From contig JADLAX010000104.1 of the NCBI GenBank assembly GCA_020848035.1, positions 1 through 47,182 of the forward strand: a DNA stretch of 47,182 nucleotides, written 5' to 3'. Position 1 is the stretch's first letter; each line of letters begins with the position of its first letter. The notes beneath the pieces are model-generated. The model was not told the origin of the DNA and searched no databases. It worked only from the letters and a program-made list of their open reading frames with translations. Made by a program: the position numbers and the translations under genes. Below, piece after piece: positions 10,101-21,728 of the stretch. The stretch comes from Anaerolineae bacterium (GTDB lineage: Bacteria > Chloroflexota > Anaerolineae > Promineifilales > Promineifilaceae).

Positions 10101-13100
10101 GCCTTTGTTTATTATGGTTCTGCCAGCGGATTGGCAGGCAGCACCCCGGACTGGAGCGGCGAGAGCGATCAGGCATCTGCCGCTTATGGTTATTCTGTGA
10201 GCAGTGCCGGTGACATCAACAACGACGGCTATGGTGATGTCATCGTTGGTGCTCCCTATTTTGACAATGGCGAGACAGATGAGGGGCGGGTGTACGTTTA
10301 CACAGGCACCGTAAACGGCCTAAATCTAAGCGCAGCCTGGACGGCCGAAGGTAACCAGGGAGGTGCCTATTTCGGTTATGCGGTCAGTGCCGCTGGTGAT
10401 GTCAATGGTGATGGCTACGACGATATCCTGGTTGGTGCCCCCTATTTTGACGATGAGCAAACGGACGAGGGCCAGGCATTTCTCTACTACGGCTCCTCAT
10501 CGGGCTTAAGCGCGACGGCCGATTGGACATTCGCCAGTGGTCAGGCAAACGCGCGCCTGGGCAAGGAAACGGCTGTCAGCGAAGCTGGGGACGTCAACGG
10601 CGATGGCTATGGCGATATTATTTTTGGGGCATCCTATTACGTCAATGGTCAGAGTCGGGAAGGGCTTGTTTTTGTCTTCCATGGTTCTGGCCAGGGCGTC
10701 AGCCTGCCAGAAGCAGATTTTGAAGCCATACCTTTGAGCGGGACAGTACCTTTGACTGTGACCTTTACTAATAGTTCCCTTAATGCCGGCAGTTTTCTGT
10801 GGCATTTTGGCGATGGGATTACCTCCACCATCGCTTCCCCGCAGCATACCTATACCCAGGCTGGTGTCTATACCGTCGCCTTATCAGCCTATGGGGCCGG
10901 GGGATTGTCGGATGTGATCACAAAGACTAACTATATTACAGCGACAGCACCACTGTCGCCGTCACTTGAGGCAGATTTCACGGCTGTTCCTATTAATGGT
11001 AATGTGCCGCTAACTGTCACTTTTAATGATAACTCAACCGACAATATCACCAACTACGACTGGGACTTTGGTGATGGCAACCAATCGAATGCGTCTTCCC
11101 CTGTTCATACTTACACTGAAGACGGCATATACACCGTATCGCTAACTGTCACTGGTACCGGTGGCGCGCAAGATACACGTACTCGTTATAATTATATCTT
11201 CGTCAATCCGGTCTCAGGTGCAATTCCCAACGCCGCTCCCGTTATTACGATCACCAATCCGGTGCAAGGTTCTGTAGTCGGCAGCTATTCGGTACAGGTT
11301 AATGGCCAGGTAACGGACGACGGTACCGTGCAAAGCGTCCTCGTTAATAATATTCCGGCCAGTATCGTTGGCAACACCTTCTCAGCCAGTATCACCGTCG
11401 GCAGCGGCAACCAAACAATCAATGCTGTGGCCGAAGACAATGAAGGTGCAATGGGTTTTGATAGCACAGTAGTGCAGGTAGATGATGCCGGTCCCCGCAT
11501 TGACATTGACCAACCTCCCAACCGGCAGGCTATTTATAGTTCGACGCCGACTCTGAGTATTAGCTACTCTGATTTCCTGAGCGACATTGACACTGGTTCG
11601 TTGCTTGTGCAATTAACTGATGAAAACAATGTTATCACTGATGTCACCAGTTATCTAACAGTAGCGGCTGACAGTGCCAATGGAACCTTGAGCACCCCCC
11701 TGATTAACAACAGTAGCTTTACCTTGACGGTGACGGTCGCCGATACAAGGGGCAACAACGGCAGCGCCCAATCCACCTTTTACGTAGCCGATGGCGTGAC
11801 ACCACCCATTGAACCAGCCAATGCTGCCTGGGCCAGCGGAGTTGTTTACGATTCCGGGACTTGTAGTAACGAGTACTTAACAACCTGCCAGGGATTGGCT
11901 GGCGTTCAGGTGACTGCCGCTGAAATTGATCCCGAAACGCGAGTTATCACGCCGGTTGTGGGCACCGTTGTCTCCGGTCCAGACGGCTTTTTTGCCTTTC
12001 CTTTCGATAAGACCGGATTCTTTACCCTACACTTTGAGAAAGATACCTTTACCTACAGCCAGCGAGAGGTTGCTGTTGTGCGTGGAAGGAGCACGGCAAC
12101 AAATGAAATCTACTTGACTCCTTTAGACACGGCCGTTGAAACCTGTGGCAATTCCGGCTGTACCTATGCAAACTCCAGTGACACCATCCGGCTGGATATT
12201 CCAGCCGGGGCTATTCCCAAGGGAGAAACCATTGATGTCGTTGCCACCGTACTAGAGCAGGTGGAATTCCTACCTAGCGGTGATTTGCCACCAGATACGT
12301 GGGAAACCTATGCCTTTAACTTGAGTGGTGATTCGGACATTCAATTTATGCGGCCAATTACGGTACAGATGGCCAATACCCGAAACTTTGATCCCGGGAC
12401 TCGCATCCCCTTAGGCTATTGGAATCCAGATACCCTGCAGTGGGAACATAAAGGGGTAGGAACAGTTGACGAAACGGGTCAATGGTTAGTTATGCATGTG
12501 ACTCATTTTTCTATGTATGACTGTAACGCCGGCGTGACACAACTAACTTTAGGAAATCTTTTGGCTAGCTTGTTAGATTGGCTCCGTTCAAATGGTTCCT
12601 GTACTGCTGGTACGCCAGGATGTTTTATCGACGCCAAATCGGGTCAGCTACGTGAATGGATACAGCTCCCTGCTGTCAGTATCTTGGGAGAGTCTGTAGC
12701 CCCACAATTAGGCTATAGTACAGCACGGGCAAATCCATCTGCAGTAATTGATATTGAACTCAACCTCAACTACGATGCGCAATTCGTGGACATTGCTGAC
12801 TATCTCTATTTCGAATTGTACATTGAAGGAGAAAAGACAGATACGTTTACATTCTCTGTTGCTCCTGATGAGAATGGAGAAGTCGGCCGTTTTCGTTACT
12901 TTTGGGACGGCCGTAATGCCTTAGGTGAGTTGTTACCTCCAGGGATCTACGAATATGCGGTCAGAGTCCGCATTCCCTATACGGCCGAATACTATTGGTC
13001 TAATATTAGCCTATTTGGCCAGCGACGGGTAACACCGACCGGTGTCACGACAGAGGCGACACGCTCTGAATGGTTATATGGAACTGTGGAGTTAAACACG

Positions 13101-16100
13101 CAAGTAGATAGTGCCTTGGGCAGTGGCTGGGTTTTAGAAGGACATCAACATCTTACTGCCGATGAAGCCGGGCGCATTTTGGTTACTGAAGATGACAATA
13201 TCACCGAATATTATAATGGCCTGGTCAGTAGTCTCTATGGCCGCCGTCAATATAATCTACCTCAACCTCCTGTCGTTGGGCCAGCAGCGTCCGTTACTAT
13301 TTCACCCCAACCTGCATTTGGAACGCATGTAAGTGGCACAATTGCCAGCAACACCAACTGGACAACCGTGAACAGTCCTTACATTCTGGATGATGGTAAT
13401 GTCACTGTAGCCGATGGAGTGATGTTAACCATCGAACCGGATGTTCAGGTGATGATTGACCAGGATTTGAGCCTGCTGGTGAACGGTGTCATCTCCGCTT
13501 CTGGAACCGCAACCAGCCCTATTACATTTACTGCCTATACCGATGGTTTTTATGAAGATTGGACAACTTACCCTATTACCAATACAGAGCTAAGTGGCCG
13601 TATGACAGTAGAAACGGCGGCAACGGATGCCTGGGGCAATACCTGGTTAGGCGGTAATGTGGGAGGGTATGGAGGCTCTGTGGGGATCACCCGTCTCGGT
13701 ACGGATTTGACACTGGATTCCTTTACATTATCCCTTTATTTTTCAAGCGCTTCTACAATTTATGGTGTTGCTATTGACAGTGCTGGGCAAAAATGGTTTG
13801 TATCTGATCACGGCGTGGCCATGCTGCCTGCCGACAATGACGATGCTAATTGGACGGAATATACCCAGAGCAACAGTGAATTATTATCTGACTACGTCTA
13901 CGCTGTGGCTGTTGACGCCAATGATGGCCTCTGGTTTGGTACTGATTCCGGTGTCAATCACCTCACGGCTGGTGGCTCCTGGACTTCTTACACCGAAGCC
14001 AATAGTGACCTGGCTTCTGATTCCATCCGGTCCATTGCTGTGGGCCAGAACGGCGACATCCTGGTAGGTACGAGTGACGCCGGCCTCAGCGTATTTGATG
14101 GTACTGACTGGACAATCTATAACACAAGTAACAGCGACATCCTCGGCAACGGCATCTTAGATATTGCCGAAGATAATGCCGGCAATATCTGGCTGGCGGT
14201 TGCTGGCCAGGGGATTAGTGTACTACAGACAAATAGTAGCTGGGAGAACTACACAACCAGTAACAGTGATTTAGTTAACAACTTTGTCACTTCTGTGGCC
14301 GTTGACATTCGCAACCGTAAATGGATTGGTTACCAAAACGATGGTGTCTCTACTCTGTCTGCAGATAATCAATCCTGGCTCCACGAGGCATATCCCACCT
14401 TGGCCAGCAACTATGTGTGGGGCATTGCTGCCTCGCCTAATGGCGACGTATGGCTGGCAATGGATACCGATGCCGGTATATCGCGGTATCACGAGGTTGA
14501 ATATTACGACGGCGCTATCAGTGGAGGGTATTGGGGTCAGGTCAAAATTGGCGGCGGCGCTAACATGAACGACAGTGACGGGTCTCTGTTGCGCTACGTT
14601 ACCTTTGAAAGTGGCGGAGTTGGCGGCCAAAGCCTGGTCCATGTGGACAGCAGTACAATTACCCTGGAGAATGTCCGTATAGGGGGCAGTGGCGGTGACG
14701 GCCTGACCATAGAGGACAGCAGCAACGTTACCCTGAATGAGGTTATTTCTGAAGCTAATGAAGGCACAGGCATCAAAATTATCGGGGGGGCGGGCGGGCA
14801 CATCTTCACAGATGTGCAAAGCTGGGATAACAAAGAGCATGGTTTGTGGCTGGCTCACAACGGCCGTATCACAGTCACAAACGCTACCCTTGCAAAAAAC
14901 CTTGGCTACGCCATTTTCACCGAAGGGTCAACGGCCAATATAACGTTACAAAACAGTACGATGCAAGGGAACTATCAATCTGCACGGTTAGCAGCGGACG
15001 CGGTGTTAATTGATAATGATTGGTTGGAAAATGACAGCAACCGCATTGAGTGGACAGGCGGCACAATCACCGGTGATCGCACCTGGTCGAATTCGTGGGA
15101 CTCGCATACCCTTTTAGGCAACGTAACCGTTAGTGATGGTGTGACCTTAACGATTGAGCCGGGGACAACAATCCTGCTTGATCCCGGTAGATCCCTCTTC
15201 GTCAACGGCATCCTGGAGGCGAATGGTTCCTTTGAGGCCTCGATTTACTTTGCAAGTAGTTCCAGAGCCTCAGCCTGGCAATATGTGCAAATTGGGGGTG
15301 GTGTGGATGGCGACAGCGATGACTCGATCCTGCGCTATGTGATTGCCCAGGGCGGCAGCCGTGGACTATATGTTTACCGGAGCATGCCTACCTTAGAATA
15401 CCTGACCCTGATAGACAATTCATATGGCATGTATGTTCAGGAAAGCAGTGATGTCACCGTTGCCAACAGTAACTTTGCCCGTAATTCTCTCTACGGCCTC
15501 TATAACGCTTCTCCGTCTCAAATAGTAACAGCAACTCACAACTATTGGGGCAGCACAAACGGCCCAAACTATTCCGGACATCCTTCAGATGGGCAAGATG
15601 TATCCGGTGGCGTGATTGTTGATCCCTGGCGCGGTCCTGTGTTAATGGATGGTATACAACCATTTACAGCTGGGCGTACGGAGATAGATAGAAGCACACT
15701 TGTATATGATGAGACGACCGGCAACTATATTCGCCGCTACTATAATGGCTATGAAGTTTATTTTGATGCCCTGGGCCGCCACGATTACTCATTAACCCCG
15801 GACGGCCGCATTATCAGCTTCACTTATAACCTAGATAATTCCATCGCCACAATGAGTATCATTGCACCTGGAGAAAGCACTCCCCATTGGACGTGGACTT
15901 TCAACTATGTCAATAGCAAGCTGGACAGCATCACCGACCCAGCTGGTCGGGTTACTGACTTTACCATAGATGAAAATGGCCAGTTGACGGAGGTTTCTTT
16001 TCCAGACGGCAGCAGTGAGGCTTATTTTTATGATGCCCGTAATTTGCTCACCCAACACGTTGACAAAAACGGAGCCGTGACCAGCTATGCCTACGATGAA

Positions 16101-17539
16101 TACGGCCGGGTTTTAACTGATACCCGTCCCATCCGGGCGGTGTATGACCCGGCGACAAACACCATTGTCGCGGAAGCTGAAGAACGAACTTTTATTGCCT
16201 CTGAGGTGGCCTATCCCTTGATCAACGATAGTCCAGTGGGTGATCCGATCACACCAGCACCGGCAGTGCCCACCTCAACCGTACTGGTAGACAGTATTAC
16301 CTTTGGTCGGGGCAGCGTCAGCGGCCTGACGAACATGTGGGGCAATTGGCTGGAATTCACGGATGCAACGGATCGCACGATCCAGTATGACCGTAACAGC
16401 GCCAATTATATCTTCCGGCAAACATATCCTGACAGCTCCTGTGATCGATTTTCCTATGATTATTTTGGGAATGTTGTTTCGGCCCGGCGGATGGGTGCTA
16501 CTGACTGTGCCTTGGGCAATCCGGTTAATTTCCTGGAGGCGGTCATGACCTATGAACCGCGCTTTAATCAGATTAAGTCGATTACCGACCCGCTAGGGCG
16601 AACGACAACCTATATCTATGATTATGAAGAGGGCATGGGTGAGAACGGTAACGTTATCCGTATTGAATACCCGCCGATTCAGGACGAGAGTGGGAATTGG
16701 ATCACGCCGACGATGCAGTACACTTACAATAGTCTGGGGTTGATGGAAACGCAGCAGAATGAGAATGGCGCGCTGACTCGCTATGTCTACACCACGATTA
16801 CAGACACGCAACTCTTCCTTCCCGGTGTAACACCGGTTCCTGGCCTGCTTACTCAAGTCATTGAAGATGACGGTGGCCTGGCCTTGACTACGACATATCG
16901 AGATTTTGATGCCAACGGTACAGCCTTGACCGAAATTGCGCCGGGTGGCGTAGAAATGACCCATTATGCCACCGATGAAATGGGACGGGTCATCAGCGAA
17001 ACAAATGCGGCAGGGGCAACCACCCTTTACGATTATGATGCCCAGGGCAACCTCATTCAGCGGATTGCGGATTACACGCCGGATGGTGTTACCGGAGCGA
17101 ATCTCGTGACCCTTTACACGTATGATGCTGACAATCGACTGCTTACTGAGGAAAGAGTGGGAGATGAAATCATTGTACGCACAAGCCATATGGCTGACAT
17201 CAACGGCAATCCTTCTCACAGCGAAAATGCGATGGGACATGAAACCATTTCGCTTTATGATGATGCCAACCGGCTGGTTAATATGATTGACCCGGCTGGA
17301 CAAGTGGTTACCTATACGCATGATGTGAACGGCCGCGTGGCATCATTCACCAACGTAGACGATATTATCAATAAGACGTTCTACGATGATTACGGCCGTG
17401 TTTATCGCACGGTTAGAAATTGGGAAGATGGCATATTTAATCCCAACGAGCCAGACAAGGATATTGAATCATTAACAGCCTATGATGATATGGGCAACAC
17501 TATCATCGTCACCGATACGCTGGGTCGAATGACCCGCAC
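7192..17539 (+). pseudogene. Giant FG-GAP/PKD/YD-repeat surface protein, 5' part (disrupted)
   Basis: This is the first of three exons-like fragments of one gene of about 4,625 codons. ATG 7192 follows a strong Shine-Dalgarno site. Residues 20-42 form an N-terminal membrane anchor. Next come 14 FG-GAP repeats (8.1-10.7 kb), two PKD domains with WHFGDG and WDFGDG (10.71-11.21 kb), an Ig-like module and a carboxypeptidase-regulatory-like module (11.82-12.12 kb). A ZU5-like part and an FlgD-Ig-like part (RYFWDGRNALGELLPPGIY, near 12.9 kb) follow. Then come a 'SNSDLxS' propeller and beta-helix region (13.3-15.6 kb) and YD repeats from about 15.7 kb. One G appears missing near 7927: the frame changes between IDFHTADA and the expected LRYSDLVAYDTNGKSLPA, which reads on in the next frame. 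IS21 interrupts codon ACA at 17538-17539. The role is probably cell-surface adhesion or toxin delivery, as known for YD/RHS giants. Confidence 0.9.
8122..10700 (+). repeat. 14 tandem FG-GAP (integrin-type) coding repeats
   Basis: Fourteen units of roughly 60-70 codons each contain the calcium-loop signature GDVNxDGYxD followed by hydrophobic I/V-I/V-GAPYYDNG and a V/AFxYxGS strand. Fourteen equals two complete seven-bladed beta-propellers. At the DNA level units 2-3 and units 4-5 are much closer to each other than to the rest (e.g. shared GGTTCATCATCTGGGCT), which indicates a two-blade duplication. The DNA repetition could be mistaken for a CRISPR or satellite, but the frame is maintained throughout. 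Confidence 0.9.
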
Positions 17540-17562
17540 TGTCACTCAACACCCTATAATGT

Positions 17563-17690
17563 GCCAGCTATGCACGGCCAAGATGTACCACCCTTCAACG
17601 GGCAAGATGTACCACCTGTTAACGACCAAGATGGTCCACTTTCGACAAGGCACCATCCGCCAACTATCCTTCCGGCCAAAACCAACCAAC
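17563..17690 (+). repeat. Left multiple terminal repeats of the IS21 element
   Basis: The segment contains repeats of about 22 bp around GCCAAGATGTACCACC: near 17576-17591, 17602-17618 and a degenerate GACCAAGATGGTCCAC near 17624-17639. The first, weaker copy is AATGTGCCAGC. The reverse complement of the right end (20100-20183) has the same core (AAGCTGTACCACC, ATGATGTACCACT, AAATGTACCAGG). These are the presumed IstA binding sites. Confidence 0.75.
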
Positions 17691-17703
17691 GGCCGGAGGA
17701 GAG

Positions 17704-19260
17704 ATGGCAGGGACAAGGAAAAAGATCGTGGACATTTATGCACTTTTGCAACATCTACGCGCCGGGGCCAGCAACCGGGGCATCAAACGAGACCTGGGGG
17801 TTGACCGACGGACGGCTCAAAAATATCGGGAATGGGCTGAGGAATACAGCCTCCTGAGCGGCACACTCCCACCCATTGAAGAACTGTATCAACTATTGGA
17901 AGAAACAATGCCGACCAAACAGCCACCGCAGAGCCAATCGACGGTAGAGCGGTACCGGAAACTGGTCGTCAAGCTGCGGGAGCAAGATGTGGAGGTCAGC
18001 GCCATCAAGGCGCGACTGGAAGAGCGCGGTTTTCGTGGCAGCTACATGGCCGTGTGGCGGTTTGTGCAACAGTTGGAACCTTCTAAGCCGGATGTAACCG
18101 TGCGGGTGGAGACCGCCCCCGGCGAAGAGGTTCAAGTAGATTTTGGCTATGCTGGCCAGATGATAGACCCAGCCTCTGGTGAAATCCGCAAGACGTGGGC
18201 TTTTGTGATGACGCTATCCTGGAGTCGCCACCAGTATGTGGAGTTCGTTTTCAACCAGCAGATACCAACCTGGCTGCGTCTGCACCGCAACGCCTTCGCC
18301 TTTCTGGGCGGCGTGCCCCAGCGCGTCGTCATCGACAACTTGAAAGCGGGCATCACCCAGGCATGTTGGGATGACCCGGAAGTGCAGGTGACTTACCGGG
18401 AATGTGCCGAACATTACGGCTTTCTCATCGCCCCTTGCAAACCGAAGACACCCCAGCATAAGGGGAAGGTGGAAAAGGGCGGTGTCCATTACGTCAAACG
18501 CAATTTCCTGGGCGGTCGAGACATGACCACCATCACCCAGGCCAACCAGGATGTCAAAGTGTGGTGCTTGACCACCGCCGGACAGCGCACGCATGGCACC
18601 ACCCGTAAACAGCCACTGGTGCAGTTTGAGACAGTAGAGAAAGCCACTTTGCAGCCACTGCCCGATACGCCGTATGACCTGGCGGTGTGGAAACAAGCCA
18701 AACTGCACCGGGATTGTTATGTGGTCTTTGACAATGCCTACTATTCAGCGCCATTCCGTTTGGTGGGGCAGCCGCTGCGCGTCCGCGGCGGCGGTCAAGA
18801 AGTGCGGCTCTATACCAGTGACTACCAGCTGGTGGCTACCCATGAACGGGCCACCGAACCAGGCCAGCGCATCACCAATCCGGCTCACCTACCGCCTGAC
18901 AAGTTGCCGGGGTTGGTGCTGGACCGTGCGGCTTGCCAGGCGGTGGCGGCAGATATTGGCTTGTCTACCACCGCGCTGGTTGGTCGTTTGCTGGCAGACC
19001 CGGTGGTTGACCGGCTGTCAATGGTCCGTCGCCTGCTGCGGCTGCGCGAGCAGGTGGGTGATGAACGGCTGGAAGCGGCCTGTGACCGGGCTTTGCGTTT
19101 TGATGAGGTTAGCTACAAGACGGTCAAGCGCATTCTCGGTCAGGGGTTGGAATCTGAAGGGGAAGCGCCTGCGGTGCCAGTGGTTCCCCCGGCGCAACGA
19201 TTTGTCCGGGGAGCCCAGGAGCTGCTGGGGCATCTCTGGAGCGGACCCTCATGGAACTGA
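17704..19260 (+). CDS. istA: IS21-family transposase IstA, 518 aa
   Basis: ATG 17704 follows a GGAGGAG ribosome site (17695-17702). The N-terminal helix-turn-helix region reads KIVDIYALLQHLRAGASNRGIKRDLGVDRRTAQKYREWA. The rve integrase core includes EEVQVDFGYAG (first catalytic Asp), VPQRVVIDNLKAGI (second Asp in the DN pair) and PQHKGKVEKGGVHYVKRNFL (Glu), a complete DDE triad. A C-terminal SH3-like domain (DCYVVFDNAYYSAPFRLVGQ) follows. Length is normal for the family. It overlaps istB by 10 bp. The enzyme acts at the multiple terminal repeats together with IstB. Nothing suggests inactivation. Confidence 0.95.
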   Translation: MAGTRKKIVDIYALLQHLRAGASNRGIKRDLGVDRRTAQKYREWAEEYSLLSGTLPPIEELYQLLEETMPTKQPPQSQSTVERYRKLVVKLREQDVEVSAIKARLEERGFRGSYMAVWRFVQQLEPSKPDVTVRVETAPGEEVQVDFGYAGQMIDPASGEIRKTWAFVMTLSWSRHQYVEFVFNQQIPTWLRLHRNAFAFLGGVPQRVVIDNLKAGITQACWDDPEVQVTYRECAEHYGFLIAPCKPKTPQHKGKVEKGGVHYVKRNFLGGRDMTTITQANQDVKVWCLTTAGQRTHGTTRKQPLVQFETVEKATLQPLPDTPYDLAVWKQAKLHRDCYVVFDNAYYSAPFRLVGQPLRVRGGGQEVRLYTSDYQLVATHERATEPGQRITNPAHLPPDKLPGLVLDRAACQAVAADIGLSTTALVGRLLADPVVDRLSMVRRLLRLREQVGDERLEAACDRALRFDEVSYKTVKRILGQGLESEGEAPAVPVVPPAQRFVRGAQELLGHLWSGPSWN

Positions 19261-20021
19261 AACACCAACTCCAACCCTACCTGAAGCAGTTACGCCTGTC
19301 TGGTGTTCTGGAAACGCTGGAGGCCCGGCACCGACAAGCCATCGACGGTCAATGGACCCATATTGAATTTCTGGCCCGGCTGTTGGAAGACGAGGTGGAG
19401 CGGCGCGCTCAGAAGCAGCTGGCCTTGCGTTTGCGCCGTTCGGCTGTTCACATGAGCAAAACCCTGGAGGGCTTCGACTTCAACTTCAATCCCAATCTGA
19501 AACGGCAGCAGCTTCTAGCTCTGGCCAGTTGTGACTATATCCGGCAGAAACGGAATGTCCTCATCTGCGGCCCGACCGGTGTGGGTAAGTCCCATCTGGC
19601 CCAGGCATTGGTTCACGAGGCCTGTCGTCAAGGCTATTCGGCCCTGTTCATCAATACCCATGAAATGCTGCGCCACATTCATGGCGGCCGGGCCGATGAC
19701 TCCGTTGACCGGCGACTGAAGCAATATTGTCGGCCTGACCTGCTGGTGCTAGATGATTTTGGTCTCAAGCCACTGACGCCGCCCATGCCGGAGGATTTGT
19801 ATGACATCATCAACGAACGTTATGAACAAGGCAGCATCATGCTGACCAGTAATCGTTCGCCCAGCGAATGGCCGGGGCTGTTTGGCAATCCATTGTTGGC
19901 CGCTGCCGGGTTAGACCGGCTGGCACACCATGCTGAGATTGTGGTGATTCAGGGAGATAGTTTTCGGGCTCAGGGCCGGCAGAAGCTGGAAGAGGAGGTG
20001 AAAATTGAGATAGCCAGCTAA
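19251..20021 (+). CDS. istB: IS21-family AAA+ ATPase helper IstB, 256 aa
   Basis: A DnaC-like AAA+ ATPase that regulates target choice and activates IstA in IS21 transposition. The Walker A motif is GPTGVGKSH (about residues 107-115). Walker B is DLLVLDDFGL. A sensor region MLTSNRSPSEW and the family C-terminal part (HHAEIVVIQGDSFRAQ) are present. The ATG lies inside the end of istA (10-bp overlap, different frame), as usual for the family, so the two are translationally coupled. The protein is full length and apparently functional. Confidence 0.95.
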   Translation: MELKHQLQPYLKQLRLSGVLETLEARHRQAIDGQWTHIEFLARLLEDEVERRAQKQLALRLRRSAVHMSKTLEGFDFNFNPNLKRQQLLALASCDYIRQKRNVLICGPTGVGKSHLAQALVHEACRQGYSALFINTHEMLRHIHGGRADDSVDRRLKQYCRPDLLVLDDFGLKPLTPPMPEDLYDIINERYEQGSIMLTSNRSPSEWPGLFGNPLLAAAGLDRLAHHAEIVVIQGDSFRAQGRQKLEEEVKIEIAS

Positions 20022-20183
20022 TTCCACATGTTCATCGGGCGGGGCTTATTTTATTGTTCAGTTGGCGGATGCAATGTCACAGAAAATGGAACAGGAACTG
20101 TAAACAGGTGGTACAGCTTGGGCGTAAATGAGTGGTACATCATGGGTGTTGATGCCTGGTACATTTACGGGTGTTATTTGACA
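20022..20183 (+). repeat. Right end of the IS21 element with terminal repeats
   Basis: After the istB stop, about 160 bp contain three spaced copies related to GGTGGTACAGCTTGGGCGTA: at about 20107-20127, 20132-20152 and 20155-20175. The element terminates in TTATTTGACA at 20183. They are inverted relative to the left-end set, as required for transposase binding sites. Confidence 0.75.
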
Positions 20184-20189
20184 CCGCAC

Positions 20190-21728
20190 ATTCTACGATA
20201 GCCTCAATCGCGTCCAGGGCACCATTGTCAACTGGGACGGCACAATATCCCTCGATGATTGTGCCGGCTTGCCTGTGATTCGGGATAACAATATCTGTAC
20301 CCAATATGCCTACGATTCGGCAGGGAACACCACCGTTGTCACCGATACTCTGGGCCATATGACTCGGACTTTCTATGATGACTTGAACCGGGTGACGGCA
20401 ACCGTTGCTAATTGGAATCCAGCCACGCTCAGCTCACCAACCGACTGCGTCTTGTCACCTACGAATGAGAGTGACGAAAACGTATGCAGCCTGAAAGGCT
20501 ATGATGATCGGGGCAACCTTATCACAACCACTAATGCGCTCAACCAGACCAGCCTGACCGTATATGATACGGCCAACCGGTTTACTATCCAGGTGACAAA
20601 TTGGGATGGTACGACAATTGAAGATGAAACAGATTGCCAATTTCCGCCCCGGCAGTCGGATACCAATATTTGCTCCGTGACAACCTATGACGGTTCGGGG
20701 CGGCAAATCAGCGGCAAAGACGCACTGGGAAACATCACGACCTATGAATATGATAGCCTGGGTCGGTTGATTACCACCACTTGCACCCTGGACGGGCAGC
20801 CGGTGGTCAGCGTGACGGGTTATGACGCGCTGGGACGGCGCATCAGCCAGACTAACGCCGCAAATTACACGACTTATTTCCTCTACGACAACCTGGGGCG
20901 CCTGATTGCCAGCCGCAGCCCGGAAGGGGTAACCGACAGTACCATATATGACGCTATGGGTCGGGACATTGCTATCACCGACAATCTGGGACATATTACC
21001 CGAATTGCTTACGACGATTTAGGCCGCGTCATTAGTACCACCAATGCTGCCGGAGACATTACGCGTTACGAATATGATGGTCTCGGCAACCAGGTGGCAA
21101 TGATTGATGCTGAGGAGGTACGTACCACTTATCAATTTGATGATCTGAACCGGCGTGTTGCTGTTATAGAAAATGATACGGGTGGCGGGCAGACATCTGA
21201 CAGCAACGTACTGACCCAGTATGTTTATGATGCCCTTGGCAACCAGGTAGTTATTACCAATGCGCGGGGCTTCACCAACACCTTCACCATTTACGATGAT
21301 CTCAACCGGGCTATTGCCATCGAAGATGCCATAGGCAACCGGGCTTACACCCAGTACAACGCCCTCGGCATGACGACCGTGATGACAGACGCCAATGAAG
21401 CTGTCACCCGGTATGAATATGATGGGCTAAATCGCCGTATCGGCATTGTTTACGAAACCGACAACGAAACAGTCGCATACAGCTATGATGCCCTGGGCAA
21501 TCGCCGGGTGATGACTGACAGTGCCGGCATCACGAGTTATGAATATGATGATTTGTCCCGCCTTATTACTGTCACCACACCCTTTACCGGCACAGTGATT
21601 TATGATTACGATCTGGTGGGCAATCGCAGCCAGATAACCTACCCTGACGGGAAGGTCGTGACTTACACGCATGATGGTGATAATCGCCTGTACCAGGTAT
21701 TTGATTGGGATGAGGGCGTCACTACTTA
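20190..21728 (+). pseudogene. Giant YD-repeat protein, middle fragment
   Basis: The frame continues directly from the codon split at 17538-17539 once the IS21 element and one CCGCAC copy are removed. It consists of YD/RHS repeats: many copies of a consensus such as YEYDGLGNQV, YDDLNRVTAT or TDTLGHMTRTFYDDLNR. Repeated NWDGT/Cys-containing inserts resemble those before the IS. There are 513 codons without a stop. It ends at TACTTA (21723-21728), the target duplication of the second insertion. An internal ATG at 20269 would allow a separate product, but no ribosome site supports it. YD repeats build the hollow RHS shell that encloses C-terminal toxin domains in known proteins. Confidence 0.9.

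Larger units (their letters stand above)
17540..20183 (+). mobile_element. IS21-family insertion sequence, 2,644 bp, complete
   Basis: The ends are TGTCA (17540) and TGACA (20183), flanked by a 6-bp target duplication CCGCAC (17534-17539 and 20184-20189). It carries istA and istB in the family order with overlapping reading frames. Deleting the element plus one target copy joins ATGACCCGCAC to ATTCTACGATAGC and restores the YD-repeat frame (MTRTFYDS). Both ends have the multiple internal terminal repeats typical of IS21. The element has no ACGGCCGT octamer, unlike the surrounding chromosome, which fits recent arrival. Confidence 0.95.

Noticed and set aside
8122..10700. Possible CRISPR array or satellite DNA
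   Set aside because: The periodic DNA is coding FG-GAP repeats. Units vary, and there are no identical repeats with unique spacers.
16593..17321. 242-codon minus-strand open frame
   Set aside because: Antisense to the YD-repeat region, with no family features.
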